Assembly: GCA_001414345.1 (NCBI GenBank)
Contig: LLCB01000014.1
Span: 248,001-312,000 of the forward strand
DNA: 64,000 nt
Direction of reading: 5' to 3'
Origin: Hymenoscyphus infarciens
Lineage: Eukaryota; Ascomycota; Leotiomycetes; Helotiales; Helotiaceae
Within the stretch, counting starts at the first letter, position 1. Every line of letters starts with the position of its first letter. Under the pieces are notes generated by a model that had not been told where the DNA came from, did not search any database, and was given only the letters and a program-made list of their open reading frames with translations. Shown here piece after piece: positions 11,912 through 22,259 of the stretch. A program made the position numbers and the translations under genes.

Positions 11912-12192
11912 CAGGGTGTTTCTTAAAGTACCTTCTTTGGTCCAAGAGGAAGTGCGGTGACTGGAAAGTTCCTAGAATACAAAAGAATTGAGTTGACATG
12001 GACTCACTGTCTAACCTGCGAGCGTCTCTCAAGTGAATCCCACAAACATAACCGTTACACAAAATGGCCTAAAGTTTCACTTTGTTTTACTGGTGTGAAT
12101 TAAGAAGTAACTGTGCTTTTGATGGTCGCTTATCAGATTATGACCCAAGTATGGGTTGTGATGTAACAATATTTTTCGGCTAAAAAGGGGGG

Positions 12193-12408
12193 CACCAGGG
12201 GGTGCAGGAATTCGTGACTGTATTCTCGAAGTACTTACGCTTCTACAATTGTTCTAACTTCTTTAAAATAATAAATATATTAAAATCTTAATTATTTAAG
12301 CCTTTTAGAATAATAGAATCGTTTTATGGAGTTTTAGATAAACAATAGATGGAATAGTGGAGAGTTGTTTAACTATTCGCCAGTCACGAATTCCTGCATC
12401 CCCTGGTG
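12193..12408 (-). mobile_element. MITE-like element, copy 2 (complete, 216 bp)
   Basis: Both ends are intact: left CACCAGGGGGTGCAGG...GACTG and right CAGTCACGAATTCC...CCCCTGGTG, inverted repeats of about 28 nt with one or two mismatches. It has the same length as copy 3 and lies in the opposite orientation. Runs of G flank both ends (GGGGGG before, GGGGG after), either a G-rich target duplication or an insertion preference. It has no coding capacity. Confidence 0.85.
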
Positions 12409-13120
12409 GGGGGTTAAATAAGAGGCTTGGCGCTCTGATCAGCGGCTTCAAAAGATCTAGTCCTAGCTCAGAAAGCTAGACACTAAAAACTGCCGAATCC
12501 AAAAGAACTTAAATAAAAGTAGCCAAGAAAGTATTAACTAGCGAAATTACAGGAGTTTGAGTAAGCGTTCCCCTCGTCTCGTATAGTACTCGCGTATTGA
12601 ACTGCATAGGAAAAATGATTATGCTGGATAAAGTAACTTGGAAAAGTTGGGAGAAACATACGAATAATCTTAAATATTCCCGAAAATTTTATTCATTAAT
12701 TTAGTTGTTCTACTCTTTTAACAGAATTTTATGATTCAAATTCATGCAACTATATGCCATTGTTTCTTAAATATATCTAGTTGACAATAATGACCTAATA
12801 TTCTAAGACAATTGAAAAGAGTAATTTGAAAAGTTAACGTCAGTTGCTTTGAGTCTTTCCGTGATTCCCCTATTTGAATTCTGTCTATCCAGCCTTTTAG
12901 TACAATTCAACCTTTGTGGATTTTGGCCATTGTTAAGATACTCAATACAGAAAGGTCTAGAATAAGTGCTTCCTGGTTACAACAGAACTAGAACTAGAAT
13001 AAGCCATATACCCAATCCCCTTTCCTCTCAACATCGACTTCAAAATGATTGCATCTAAGGAAGATTACTCAGTTGAATATGAATCTAGAACGATGCTGGT
13101 ACTCAAGACATAATGCCTTC
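12409..13120. other. Intergenic spacer
   Basis: AT-rich in part; no gene, RNA or repeat that I can support. The few bases directly after the element (GGGGGTTAAATAAG) may be its insertion site. Confidence 0.4.
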
Positions 13121-13780
13121 TCACTTTCCTTGAACATATTTGCTGACCCTATAATCCGGGTGTCTCGGTAGCTCCCCTGCACCCCCATAACTGATATCCC
13201 TCACCCCTTCAATCCCACACTCCCACCAAAGCTGTCTTGTTGGCGCCAAAGCACCATTAACAAGATCCTCCCTATCCACAGTTCCCAAAAGCATATCCAA
13301 CATGTCCGGCCATCCGTCCGGCATCGGGAAAGCAAGATACGCAACATTTATTCCACATCGACTGCAGAACCATCTTCGACGACCTACGGAGGAATCGTAG
13401 AAGGTGAGGAAAGAGTCGCTATCGATCGTTCCTGGGTGGAATGCTTTGTTGGCCGGTTTCCATGGTGTTCTCTCCTCGCTGGTTTTGCTGTCTTGATGCC
13501 GTTTGGAGGGGTCCGAGTGGAGCGAGGCTTTAGAGCGGACGACAAGCGAGCTAGTTATCATTGTAATCGGGGTGTAGAAGGCGATTGGTGGGATAGTACC
13601 TGTTGCCCGACGATAGTCATTGCAGTGGTCAATACATGAGGATGGTAAGAGGGCGGGGTCTTCTCTTGTTGAGTGCGGATGAAGGTGTCGTTCTTCGATA
13701 GGAGGGATTGATATTTTGTAGCGGATTGCTCGGCAGATGCAACCACCACCAATATTTAGAGCATTTAAAGGTAAAGGCAT
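13121..13780 (-). CDS. GFA / CENP-V-fold protein with altered zinc ligands
   Basis: Single exon, 219 residues. The family (glutathione-dependent formaldehyde-activating enzyme-like) is a zinc fold with a structural CxC...CxxC site and a catalytic CxCxxC site. Seen here: GGGCICRAIRY (Cys14, Cys16) and WFCSRCGINVAY, which together would form the structural site. The middle motif, normally CHCxxCR, reads SCIDHCNDYRRATG: Asp51 and Tyr56 stand where the first and third cysteines are expected, leaving Cys53 and a displaced Cys49. The fold is probably kept, but the usual active-site zinc is doubtful. The codon for Tyr56 is TAT, one base from TGT. It may be a divergent subfamily or a decayed copy. 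Its neighbours give no pathway clue. Confidence 0.8.
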   Translation of the reverse strand: MPLPLNALNIGGGCICRAIRYKISIPPIEERHLHPHSTREDPALLPSSCIDHCNDYRRATGTIPPIAFYTPITMITSSLVVRSKASLHSDPSKRHQDSKTSEERTPWKPANKAFHPGTIDSDSFLTFYDSSVGRRRWFCSRCGINVAYLAFPMPDGWPDMLDMLLGTVDREDLVNGALAPTRQLWWECGIEGVRDISYGGAGELPRHPDYRVSKYVQGK

Positions 13781-14217
13781 TATACTAATTGGGAATGACG
13801 GCGGGTAAGTAGGAACAATAAATTGTTGTCCGTCGGTTAAGATTTGTTGGTATTATTTGCTCGTGCATATTTGGTGTGTCAAAGAGTGGGTTTTGAGTAC
13901 TAGCTAACCGTTTCCTGAAATACCCCAAGTTTTCCGGACTACATCTATCTGCGTACATAAACATGTACCAAGTATAAGACCAAACAAATCGATCTGAATG
14001 AATTGCAAGAAACACACTGAACAACATATCTATATGTGTGCTCCCAGCGAGCGATAAAAAGAACATTTGATCAAGAGATACGAAAATATCTTAGCTATGC
14101 TACTTACTGCCGCTTTGATTGTCCATCGTGAGCTATCATGAAATCCGCTAGGAGGAAAAATTGTAATAGAGGGTCATGTTTCCCTAGTTAGAACAAACCT
14201 ACACCTTTCTTCAGCAC
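13781..14217. other. Spacer between GFA-like and kinase-ankyrin genes
   Basis: Upstream of one minus-strand gene and downstream of another. A short stretch at 14103-14130 (TTACTGCCGCTTT...GTCCATC) resembles the right end of the repeats at 19564 and 21885. No gene is supported. Confidence 0.35.
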
Positions 14218-17200
14218 CTATCTCATATACTTTAACAAAGTAGCCGTTGCCTGCTCACTATCCATATCCGTCCCCTCATTCCAAGATGGCTCTTCATAAT
14301 CTTTCAACCCCGATAAATCCACAGGTCTGTCACCCGTCTCCCATTTCTTCTCCAATCTTCCCCGACCTCTGATCTGGTTCTCAAGCAAACTTCCAAGCCT
14401 TTGAATCGCTGAACCCCCCTTAGCCTTTTCATCCCGTTCCTTCAATCCATGCTCCCAACTATTAAGTTGGTTTTGGGTCAGCTCAGATCCTTTAGACCCA
14501 TCCCCGCCGAGTTCCAGATCGTGTGAGGAATATAGCAATTCTACGATCTGCATGCTATCTTGTAGCTTGGCAAGTGGCTCCTGAACAGAACCGAAAGAGT
14601 CTTTCTTGATGAATTGTCCGCATGCGCTAAGTAGAGCAATATGTAATGGGATTGCCATCTCGTCTATTTTTCCAAGTGCTGTTGTGAAGTCGGAAGGAAA
14701 CTCAGGCGCTGAGAGGTCTATCCGAGCTTTGCAATCCAAAAGTGCGGAGACCATGTGCAAATTTGATGATGAAGCAGCTAGACATAAGGGAGTGCCGTGA
14801 ATTGAGTGGCTGTAATTGATCTGTTCTGGGAGTTTGAAAGTTTTCAGGATGGCATCTATGATCCGAATCGATATTTGTGCAGTATTGTTGATTGTGTCGT
14901 GGGTGCAACGAGCGAGGATATGCAAGATGGAAAGTTGGTTGGTTTTATCGACGATAAAATCAGGAACAGGGCCAGGCATGTTCGGGGCTTCTAGAGCCAG
15001 TCGATTGAATTGGAATTCAACGGAGTCTGAGGGCTCAACACTGCTTGAGGGATTGAGTGATAAAAGATACTCGATACTTGCCAGGCTTTTTGCTGTATGA
15101 GTTTGAGCCAACTCCCCAAGGACCGTATACCATGGTCCTTTGCGCTCCAGCTGATAGGTACGATTGATGTCTGCTCCATGAGCAAGAAGCAGATTGGCAA
15201 GCTCGAAATCTTGAGCCAACACGGCTAAGGCGAATGCCGAACGTGCACCGTCTAGGGTTGATTCCACGGGACTCTTTGCATTAATCAAGTACTGGGCGAT
15301 AAATAACCCAGGTGGTGAGGATTTTGGACGATCGGCAAATATCTGTAAAAGTGACAGCTGAGAACCATTTTCTGGACTTTGCTGAACTGAAATATCTGCA
15401 CCACGATCGATCAGTACCCTAAACAGTGCTTCGTGATTTAATTTGACTGCCTCCTCAAGGGGTCTATGACCTGGAGAACCGTTTGGGGAATGTCCAAGCT
15501 CAATCAGATATTCTACAATATCTGTGTTTGCAAGTTTGATTTCTTGACAGAGAACCAGACCTGCTGGGTAAGTTGAGGATTCGACAGATTTCTCTCGGTT
15601 CGAACGAAGAAGCTTGAGGGTTTTAAACATGGCGGACTTGTAACTAGAACCATGTCTCACAATACGACTTTGCAGTAAAGTAGTATCCGACGGGAGGATT
15701 GATTTGTTGTGAGCGGCAAGAAGCATTTCTCCCTCATCGAATATACCTGGCTGGTCAACGCTCTTTGAGGCCAGGCATAGGAGCAGCGCCTCAAGTATTT
15801 CTGGCAGATTAAGAACTGCGGCAATGCTAACAGCGCTTCTTCCAGGTTCACTCTTCTTGCGATCTGGTCTGGCCAAAGGGTCTGCGCCAAGACTAAGAAG
15901 AACCCGCACAGCATCAATATTGTTCATCAACACCGCACGACCAAGATTGGTCACTGAAACTGTTAAAAGTTCTTCCCAGTCTGCCCATATAGCACGCACA
16001 TCACTCCCTATACAAACCACTTAGTTAGCCTTGCTTCTTCAGAATGAATTAGATAAGAAAAAGGCCTTCTTCCGGGTATACCCGGTAAAACCATCACAAG
16101 TGTATTGAGCGAGATAGTTCGAAAGAAGCTCAGTTTCGGAGTTCCAAGCATTGCGTACTCTTTCGCACGATGGTTTCAATTCTTCCATATTACCTGAAGT
16201 TACAGGGGGAAGCTGGAATCTCTTACTCATTGTATTTCCTCCACCACCATCTACATCAGCATGAGCCTCTACGAGTTTATGTGCGATTTCCACCATTTCT
16301 TTGGCCTTAAAGCTGCAAAGCCAATACAATGGCGTTTCGACGCCATGCTCAGTGTTATTGGGGTCTGCGCCACACTCCAAGAGGAGCAGAGCACATTTAA
16401 GGTTCCCGGTACGACAAGCACAGACCAAAGGAGTCTCGTAGGCGGTCTGGTCTCGAACATTGATATCGACGTGATAATTGAAAATCATGTGAAGAAGTGC
16501 TTCGTAGTTACCCATGGAAGCAGCGAAATGAAGCAAACCGTGCCCAATGTGATTCACAAAGATGGATTCGAAGGTGCGAGGCTTCGGACCAGCCCTCTTC
16601 TGGTCCTTTGGTGTTTCTTGATTGACCTTTAAGCAGCTGTCATAATCTTGGCCCAACTCTTCCTTGATCAAGCTATCGAGACGGGGGATATCATTAAGAT
16701 TATAGTTCCTCCGAAGTTTTCTGGGTGCAAAGTATGGCATACCAAGTCCGGCAGCTAGCGTATTGAGATATAACTGGCCATCGCTAAGAACGGAGTCCCA
16801 TACTTGGCGTGAGCCATAGCCCAGAAGGTTATCGCGGATAAATTCGCCGTCTGCTAAGCATGTGCGGTGTCCTCGGAGAATGCTCAGTTTCAAAAAGGTT
16901 TCCAACTCATCTGTCGACTTCGGGAAAGGTAAGTTGAAAGTATTTGATATCCTCCATATCCATGCTTGAGCATAGTAGACGACACCTCCAGCATCGTCTG
17001 GAGCGGTTGCTTGTGAAAGCCAGTGAACTATTTTTTCTGGATTGAACGAAGAAATCCCAAAACCTGTCAAATAGCATTGGAAAAGGTAAAATGCTGCATC
17101 ATGGGGTTGGAGCTCAACGGGAGCGTCGTGAGCACCCATGGCAGCTGCGCGTTCAAATTCCTGAACAATGAGCTGTTGTTGCGGCCAATCGAGTATACTC

Positions 17201-19231
17201 TTCAACCGGAGTGGCTCAAACAGAAACTGTGATCGGCCATTAGTATTTTGTAAGAGAGCCAATCGTTGCTTTCCGTACACCTGCTTTTTGCCAAAGAATC
17301 AAGGATAATGAAAGGTAACATCCGAGAAGATCCAGAAGAATAAGCAACACGAGTTCTTAAATCTCCCAGATGTTCTCGAACAAGAGCTCCAAACATATTT
17401 AGAACTACTGTTGCAGGGAAAGGCACCGGAGCGCGATGTCCGACTTTTCTATCTGGGGCACTCACTTCTCCAGCCTCTGGGGAAACCAATCTCGGTCTGT
17501 ATCCTGGTCTACAAAAAATCTCAGCATTTTTGTTAGGTGTAGAGCTTGGGGGATGAGGACACGAACACCCTCGCATCCCTTTGGAGACCACTCACTTGTT
17601 GTTCTGTGGATCATAGTCATAGCCCATCTTTCCAAGCGCAGCACCCAGACCGTCTGGGGTAAGACCATGCCGTCCCTAAAAGGTTTTGAGTGCATAGTCG
17701 AAAGTAGAAGAAAGGTCCACAAACCGGTGCTTCTGTTCTTGCCTGCTCTGCGTCGCGCTCATTTCTACCCTTGACTGACTGGAGATAGGCTGGAATTTCA
17801 TCGGCTCTATATACAAGAGCTTTTAGCAACTAGAACAGTAGCCAGCCGTGGAGTCGAAAAAGGTAGAGTGGAGGCTTACCCCATATTAATTAATACACAC
17901 TGGGTCCGTGGCAAATCTCGATTTGAAGGCTCATATTGAATTGTGGATTCGAAAGCATGAAGTGTCATCACCATGGCCTCCTCGTGAAGGCCTTTTGATG
18001 CGGTGTATTCATAGATACTTCGCTTGGCACCCAAGAGTAAAGAATCGCCAACCTTCAGGTCAGAGACCTCTTCTTCAGCTTGCGATGATTTCTCGCCCGT
18101 CAAGCCAAATACCTTTAGAATATTGTCGCAGTCCAGAACTGTTCTCCAAATGAAAAGGCCAAAACAATAAACATCAGTTTTTTTGATTCCTTCTTCGGTA
18201 AGAGACTTGCCAATTTCTGGAGCACTATATGGCCAAGTCGTCATTCGTAGCAGGTGGCTGTCACTGCTCGCCATATCCATAATAGATCCCCCAAAATCGG
18301 AAATCCTCGCAGTGTATGGCTGGCCAACGGTCTTGACTTTGCTTGTGAAGATAAGAACATTTCGATGGTTCAAATCTCCGTGGATTATCCCACATGCGTG
18401 CAAGATTGACAAACCGCGACCGACATCATAACAAAGCTTCTGCTTGATTGCAAAGGGGAGCGGATCAGTTGACTTCTGGAGAGCCTCCATGGAACCTATC
18501 TCGGAAAATTCCATGATGAGTTGAGGGTAGACCGAACTACTGTCCGCTGATGGCCCCCAGCCAAGTCCAAGTAGTCGTACTACATTTGGGTGATATCTGA
18601 ACGGGACTCTTAGTCGAATAGACAAAAAGAGGTAACAGGTGACAATTATACTACGTACCGAAGAGGCTCGTGAAGTAATGCCCTGATAAAAAAAAGTTAA
18701 TTCATATCAAAATATGTAGATTATATCGGTTCTGTACCTTACTTCCGATATTACATCTCTCCAGTCGCTCTTTCCATTGTTATCTTTTGCACGGACGGCC
18801 TTCAGAGCGACGTGTTTGCCCCATTTGATCTCTGAACCAGTTTTCCCGCCGCCTTGTTTCTCTCGCCATTCTGCTCTTTGAACACGAAACGATGCTCCCT
18901 CTCCAATGTCGACCTTGGAACCGAACACCTCGTTTTCAGAATCGAAGAAAACGTTTCCAGTTTCCGTCCGTAATTTTTTTTCGAGGTAGGATACCTAGCG
19001 AAGAGTTTAGTTCCTTTGGGAATGCCTCAGAATTACGGGAGTGTGAAATACATGAGAAACGAAAGCAGCCAAATGTCCGGTTGAAGCTCGGTTTGACCCG
19101 GAGGAAACCCCACCCGGCGGGTTGAGAACTAAACCCCGGGTTTGCGATGATGAGGACTCCTCCCCTTCTTCCTTTCTAACTTGTGTTGTTTGAGTTGTAT
19201 CGAACGTTGATTCATACTGATATTCACTCAT
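14218..19231 (-). CDS. Protein kinase with C-terminal ankyrin repeats (RIPK4-like layout)
   Basis: Modelled as ten minus-strand exons: 19231-19052, 18994-18738, 18682-18659, 18596-17880, 17806-17725, 17675-17596, 17503-17466, 17407-17349, 17280-16092, 16007-14218; about 1471 residues. After a Ser/Thr-rich N terminus of 80 or so residues comes a kinase domain: glycine loop DIGEGASFRV (about 91-98), VALK lysine 125, HGDLNHRN (Asp228, Asn233), DFG 254-256 and SAPE. All catalytic residues are present, although the usual Lys of HRDLK is Asn230. The C-terminal half holds about nine ankyrin repeats (for example TPLVCACRTGNLKCALLLLECGADPN and DFELANLLLAHGADINR). It is divergent from the HeLo gene across 670 bp. 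The exons from 17280 to 17503 and the last junction (16092/16007) are my best fit and less certain; another donor (GTATAC at 16084) is possible. Two adjacent genes cannot be fully excluded, but the frames join well. Confidence 0.8.
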
Positions 19232-19901
19232 TTTTTCGAATATGTTCCAGGAGGGAAGTTTGACTGAGCGGGCAGAAGCTGATTATCATGAGGGTAATTC
19301 CAAGGCAACGACAACGATATACCATAAAGCGGCACCAAATAGTTTACTCTAAGCTAATCCTATCTCTGAGCTTTGAGTCATGTCCGTGCGAAAAATTCCA
19401 GAGCATTATTTCAGATATTCCCTCGTTCAAGGACAAACTTGACAGTACCGATCTGAAGCTGGCACAACAAGTGTTATTTAGTGCCGCCGTTTGGAGACCC
19501 AGCATCACGATGGATATAAAAGTAGCAGTAATTACATCTGGTTCGTACCTGCCTACTAACTTTCGTTGTTCCAACTTTCTAGGGTAATTCAACTAACTCA
19601 TCCAATTCACTTAGAACAATCAACACTGGTTTTTTGGGACAATGAAGTTCTAAAATAGTACTGGGTAGTTCGAAGGATAGGTAGTTCATTTACTGCTGCT
19701 TTAAATGTCCACTGCGAGGCAACTTTCCAATGTAACCTTCTTCCCAAAAAAGAAAAACAATATATGCAACTCAGCCACCACAAAATATGTCATCGAGGCT
19801 CTCCGCGACAGCCACGAGCCGCTAGAATCGTCTCACATTAGGAAACAACAAAGTTCCACCTTTCTCTCGTTCACGAAAATTTACAAAGGACAAACATCTA
19901 A
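19232..19901. promoter_or_regulatory. Shared divergent promoter region of the kinase-ankyrin and HeLo genes
   Basis: 670 bp between two divergent start codons, so the genes may be co-regulated. It contains one copy of a short dispersed repeat (19564-19720). Small frames here do not look like protein. Confidence 0.45.
19564..19720 (+). repeat. Short dispersed repeat, copy a
   Basis: Starts CGTTGTTCCAACTTTCTAGG and ends in TTTACTGCTGCTTT..TGTCCAC. The same two ends, about 150 bp apart, recur at 21885-22030; the interior is strongly diverged. A possible third left end is at about 29868. Nature unknown; could be a decayed MITE or SINE-like unit. Confidence 0.4.
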
Positions 19902-21668
19902 ATGGCCGACCCAGGAACCATCATAGCAGCGGTTACCATCTGCTACAAAGTCGCGATAAAAGCCTGGTCCGCCTTCCACGATGCCTTAAATTACGACGAT
20001 GAGTCGGCGGATGTGGTGGTGAGACTCGAAATAGAGCGATTTCGGTTCCAAACATGGGCGTTGAATGCCGGTCTTACGAAGAACACATTCGACACAAATC
20101 TTCATCCCATCTATGAACTTGTCGCTGAAAGATTGAATCGTATCACAAAAGTTTTCGAAGAAGCGGAAAAAGTAAAAGACTCCTTTGGCTTGGCTGTTTC
20201 GGACGCGGCAAAAACTCGACCCGATAAGATTCACAGCATTTTATCAGGAATGGCTTCATCTATTCGGTCCATGGGGATTAAGCTTGACGTGGATGAGAAG
20301 TCGAGAGAGCAGGACAGCAAGAAAGTCTCAAGTCGAATCCGGTGGGCTTTGGTTTCCAAGAAAAGATTTCTCACGCTGGTCTCTACCGTAGAACTGCATA
20401 TAAACAAACTCGACAACTTGTTAACGGAGACGCAGAGGAGGACAGAGAAAGATGACTGGAAGAGAATCAACATAGTTCTGTTAGGGAATGTCCCCGCTGA
20501 CCAACTTGACCTACTTCAGCGAGCTTTGGGAAAATATCCCGGAGATGAACAACAAAGAACGATATCTGGGATAGAAGCCCTCGTCGAAAAGAAAGCGATA
20601 AACACTTCCTCGCACGTCAGGAGTCATACCGGAGTACATAGTTTGGCACGCCGGGAATTGGAGGAATTTGTTTATCAAGATTTACGAACCCAAAACCGAG
20701 TACTGGCCATTCCAAAACAAGCAATCCAAGGCGTGCTGGGACCTGGTCCTTTTATATTAGAAAGGAAACAATACGACCCAGATATATCACTTCAAGACAA
20801 ACGAATACTGAAAGCCCGACTCGATAGGCTCATTCTACTTCTCAGTTCCACAAGATCTGACGATTTTAGAACTTTCAGAGCCGTCGGATATTGCGAAGAT
20901 CCAGGTTCCTTCTCGTGGTGGCTCATTTTCCAATTCCCCTTTTCGATCAATGGAGCTGAACTGGAAAATTCTCAATCGGTATCACTCAAAAGCCTCTTCC
21001 CGTTGAAGTACAAACCACCTCTTGAAGACCGGTTGAATTTGGCAAGCCTACTCTCCAAGACATTAGCCGAGCTGTTCAATAGCGGTTGGATGCACAAAGG
21101 TATTCGGAGTGATAACATTCTCTTTCCAGAAATATACGACAAAGCCTCCCCCAAACTCAAGGATAAATCAACCAATATTACCACCCCTTATCTCGGAGGA
21201 TTCGAATATTCTCGCCAGGACACTGAAGCTGTCACCATCGATAAAGGAAAGCATCTTCGAAACCTTGAGTCATCAATCTACCGACATCCTGATTACCAAG
21301 GGGATGCTGCTCGCGGTTACAAAATGAAGTATGATATATATTCTTTCGGCATGGTCCTAATAGAGATTGCACTTTGGATTCCCATTTCTACTATGCTTGA
21401 TGCAAAAGGCGCCAAATCAAACTCGGTTCAGCTTTCTTCAACCATGACAAAATTTCACACAGAGGAAGCGTTGGAGTTGAAGAGTCGGGTCTTGGGTAGA
21501 GTTAAAACAGAACTTGCTTTCCGTACTGGATCACAATTTCGTGACGTGGTACAATGGTGTCTTACCGTGTCAGAAACCGAGGATGAGGAAGAATGGCACC
21601 CCGCACTTGGATTCCACAACAATGTGGTTTCACCACTGGAAAGATGCATACTTCCTTACGGGGAATGA
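19902..21668 (+). CDS. HeLo-domain protein with C-terminal pseudokinase (MLKL-like layout)
   Basis: Single exon, 588 residues. The first 200 or so residues match the fungal HeLo (prion-inhibition and propagation) domain: MADPGTIIAAVTICYKVAIK, then a helix-rich bundle (YDDESADVVVRLEIERFRFQ). HeLo is the membrane-targeting death domain of HET-S, and HeLo-like bundles are held to be related to the four-helix bundle of animal MLKL. From about residue 280 a kinase-like fold follows, but key residues are missing: the catalytic loop reads HKGIRSDNILF (398-408), with Gly400 where the catalytic Asp should be, and the DFG position reads LGGFEYS. The subdomain IX region DIYSFGMVLIEIALW is kept. This is therefore a predicted pseudokinase. 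HeLo plus kinase-like proteins are common in filamentous fungi and are linked to incompatibility and cell death. It stands head to head with the kinase-ankyrin gene. Confidence 0.85.
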   Translation: MADPGTIIAAVTICYKVAIKAWSAFHDALNYDDESADVVVRLEIERFRFQTWALNAGLTKNTFDTNLHPIYELVAERLNRITKVFEEAEKVKDSFGLAVSDAAKTRPDKIHSILSGMASSIRSMGIKLDVDEKSREQDSKKVSSRIRWALVSKKRFLTLVSTVELHINKLDNLLTETQRRTEKDDWKRINIVLLGNVPADQLDLLQRALGKYPGDEQQRTISGIEALVEKKAINTSSHVRSHTGVHSLARRELEEFVYQDLRTQNRVLAIPKQAIQGVLGPGPFILERKQYDPDISLQDKRILKARLDRLILLLSSTRSDDFRTFRAVGYCEDPGSFSWWLIFQFPFSINGAELENSQSVSLKSLFPLKYKPPLEDRLNLASLLSKTLAELFNSGWMHKGIRSDNILFPEIYDKASPKLKDKSTNITTPYLGGFEYSRQDTEAVTIDKGKHLRNLESSIYRHPDYQGDAARGYKMKYDIYSFGMVLIEIALWIPISTMLDAKGAKSNSVQLSSTMTKFHTEEALELKSRVLGRVKTELAFRTGSQFRDVVQWCLTVSETEDEEEWHPALGFHNNVVSPLERCILPYGE

Positions 21669-22160
21669 ATTAATAAGGGGTTAGTACTCTCTGTTCCTAC
21701 GTAATTAGGAGTGATATCCAATGCTGACAAGTTCAGTATTAAGAAGATTATAAAAGCTATGGAAGCTATGGAAGCAGACGAACCTGTGTTTTTAAAAGAA
21801 CTTGTGTGCTTCACTGTCTACTTGTATAGTATCGTTCTACTATACTAATCAAATTATATATCTTAACTACCCGCCTACATAGCTCGTTGTTCCAACCATC
21901 TAGAGTAATTAAAAGTAATTACTCTATATACTTTAAATAATTTAGAAGATGAATCCAAAAGATGCGAATAATAAAGCTAAATTGTTCTAGAATCTAATAT
22001 TTACTACCGCTTTTTCTATCCACCTAGAACCCCTTCTCTAACACCCAGGCCCGACATCGGCCCCAACCCTTACCCACCACACCAAAAAAGTCTTCCACTC
22101 ATGAACACATTCCTAAATACCCAGCTCAACCTCCATCAACAAGCATGCATCATCAAATCA
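21669..22160. other. Spacer between HeLo gene and tRNA
   Basis: Contains repeat copy b and otherwise AT-rich sequence; no gene is supported. Confidence 0.4.
21885..22030 (+). repeat. Short dispersed repeat, copy b
   Basis: Left end CGTTGTTCCAACCATCTAGAG and right end TTTACTACCGCTTT..TATCCAC match copy a (19564-19720) at the termini with a much more AT-rich interior. The two copies flank the HeLo gene. Confidence 0.4.
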
Positions 22161-22259
22161 GGACAGATGGCCGAGCTGGTTATGGCGCCAGGTTAAGGTT
22201 ACCTTAACAACAATTTCCTGGTCTCGAAAGGGGCGTGGGTTCGAGTCCCACTCTGTTCA
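22161..22259 (+). tRNA. tRNA-Leu (anticodon AAG), with 17-nt intron
   Basis: The acceptor stem GGACAGA pairs with TCTGTTC (one G-U pair), with A as discriminator base at 22259. The D arm is GCCGAGCTGGTTATGGC, the anticodon stem CCAGG/CCTGG, the loop TT-AAG-G-T with anticodon AAG (decodes CUU), the variable arm is long as in class II tRNAs, and the T arm is GTGGG TTCGAGT CCCAC. The intron 22199-22215 follows base 37 and contains CCTTAA, which can pair with the anticodon loop, as usual for nuclear tRNA introns. Confidence 0.93.

Noticed and set aside
13785..14066. Minus-strand frame of 93 codons upstream of the GFA-like gene
   Set aside because: It is not conserved-looking, lies in leader and spacer sequence and has no domain.
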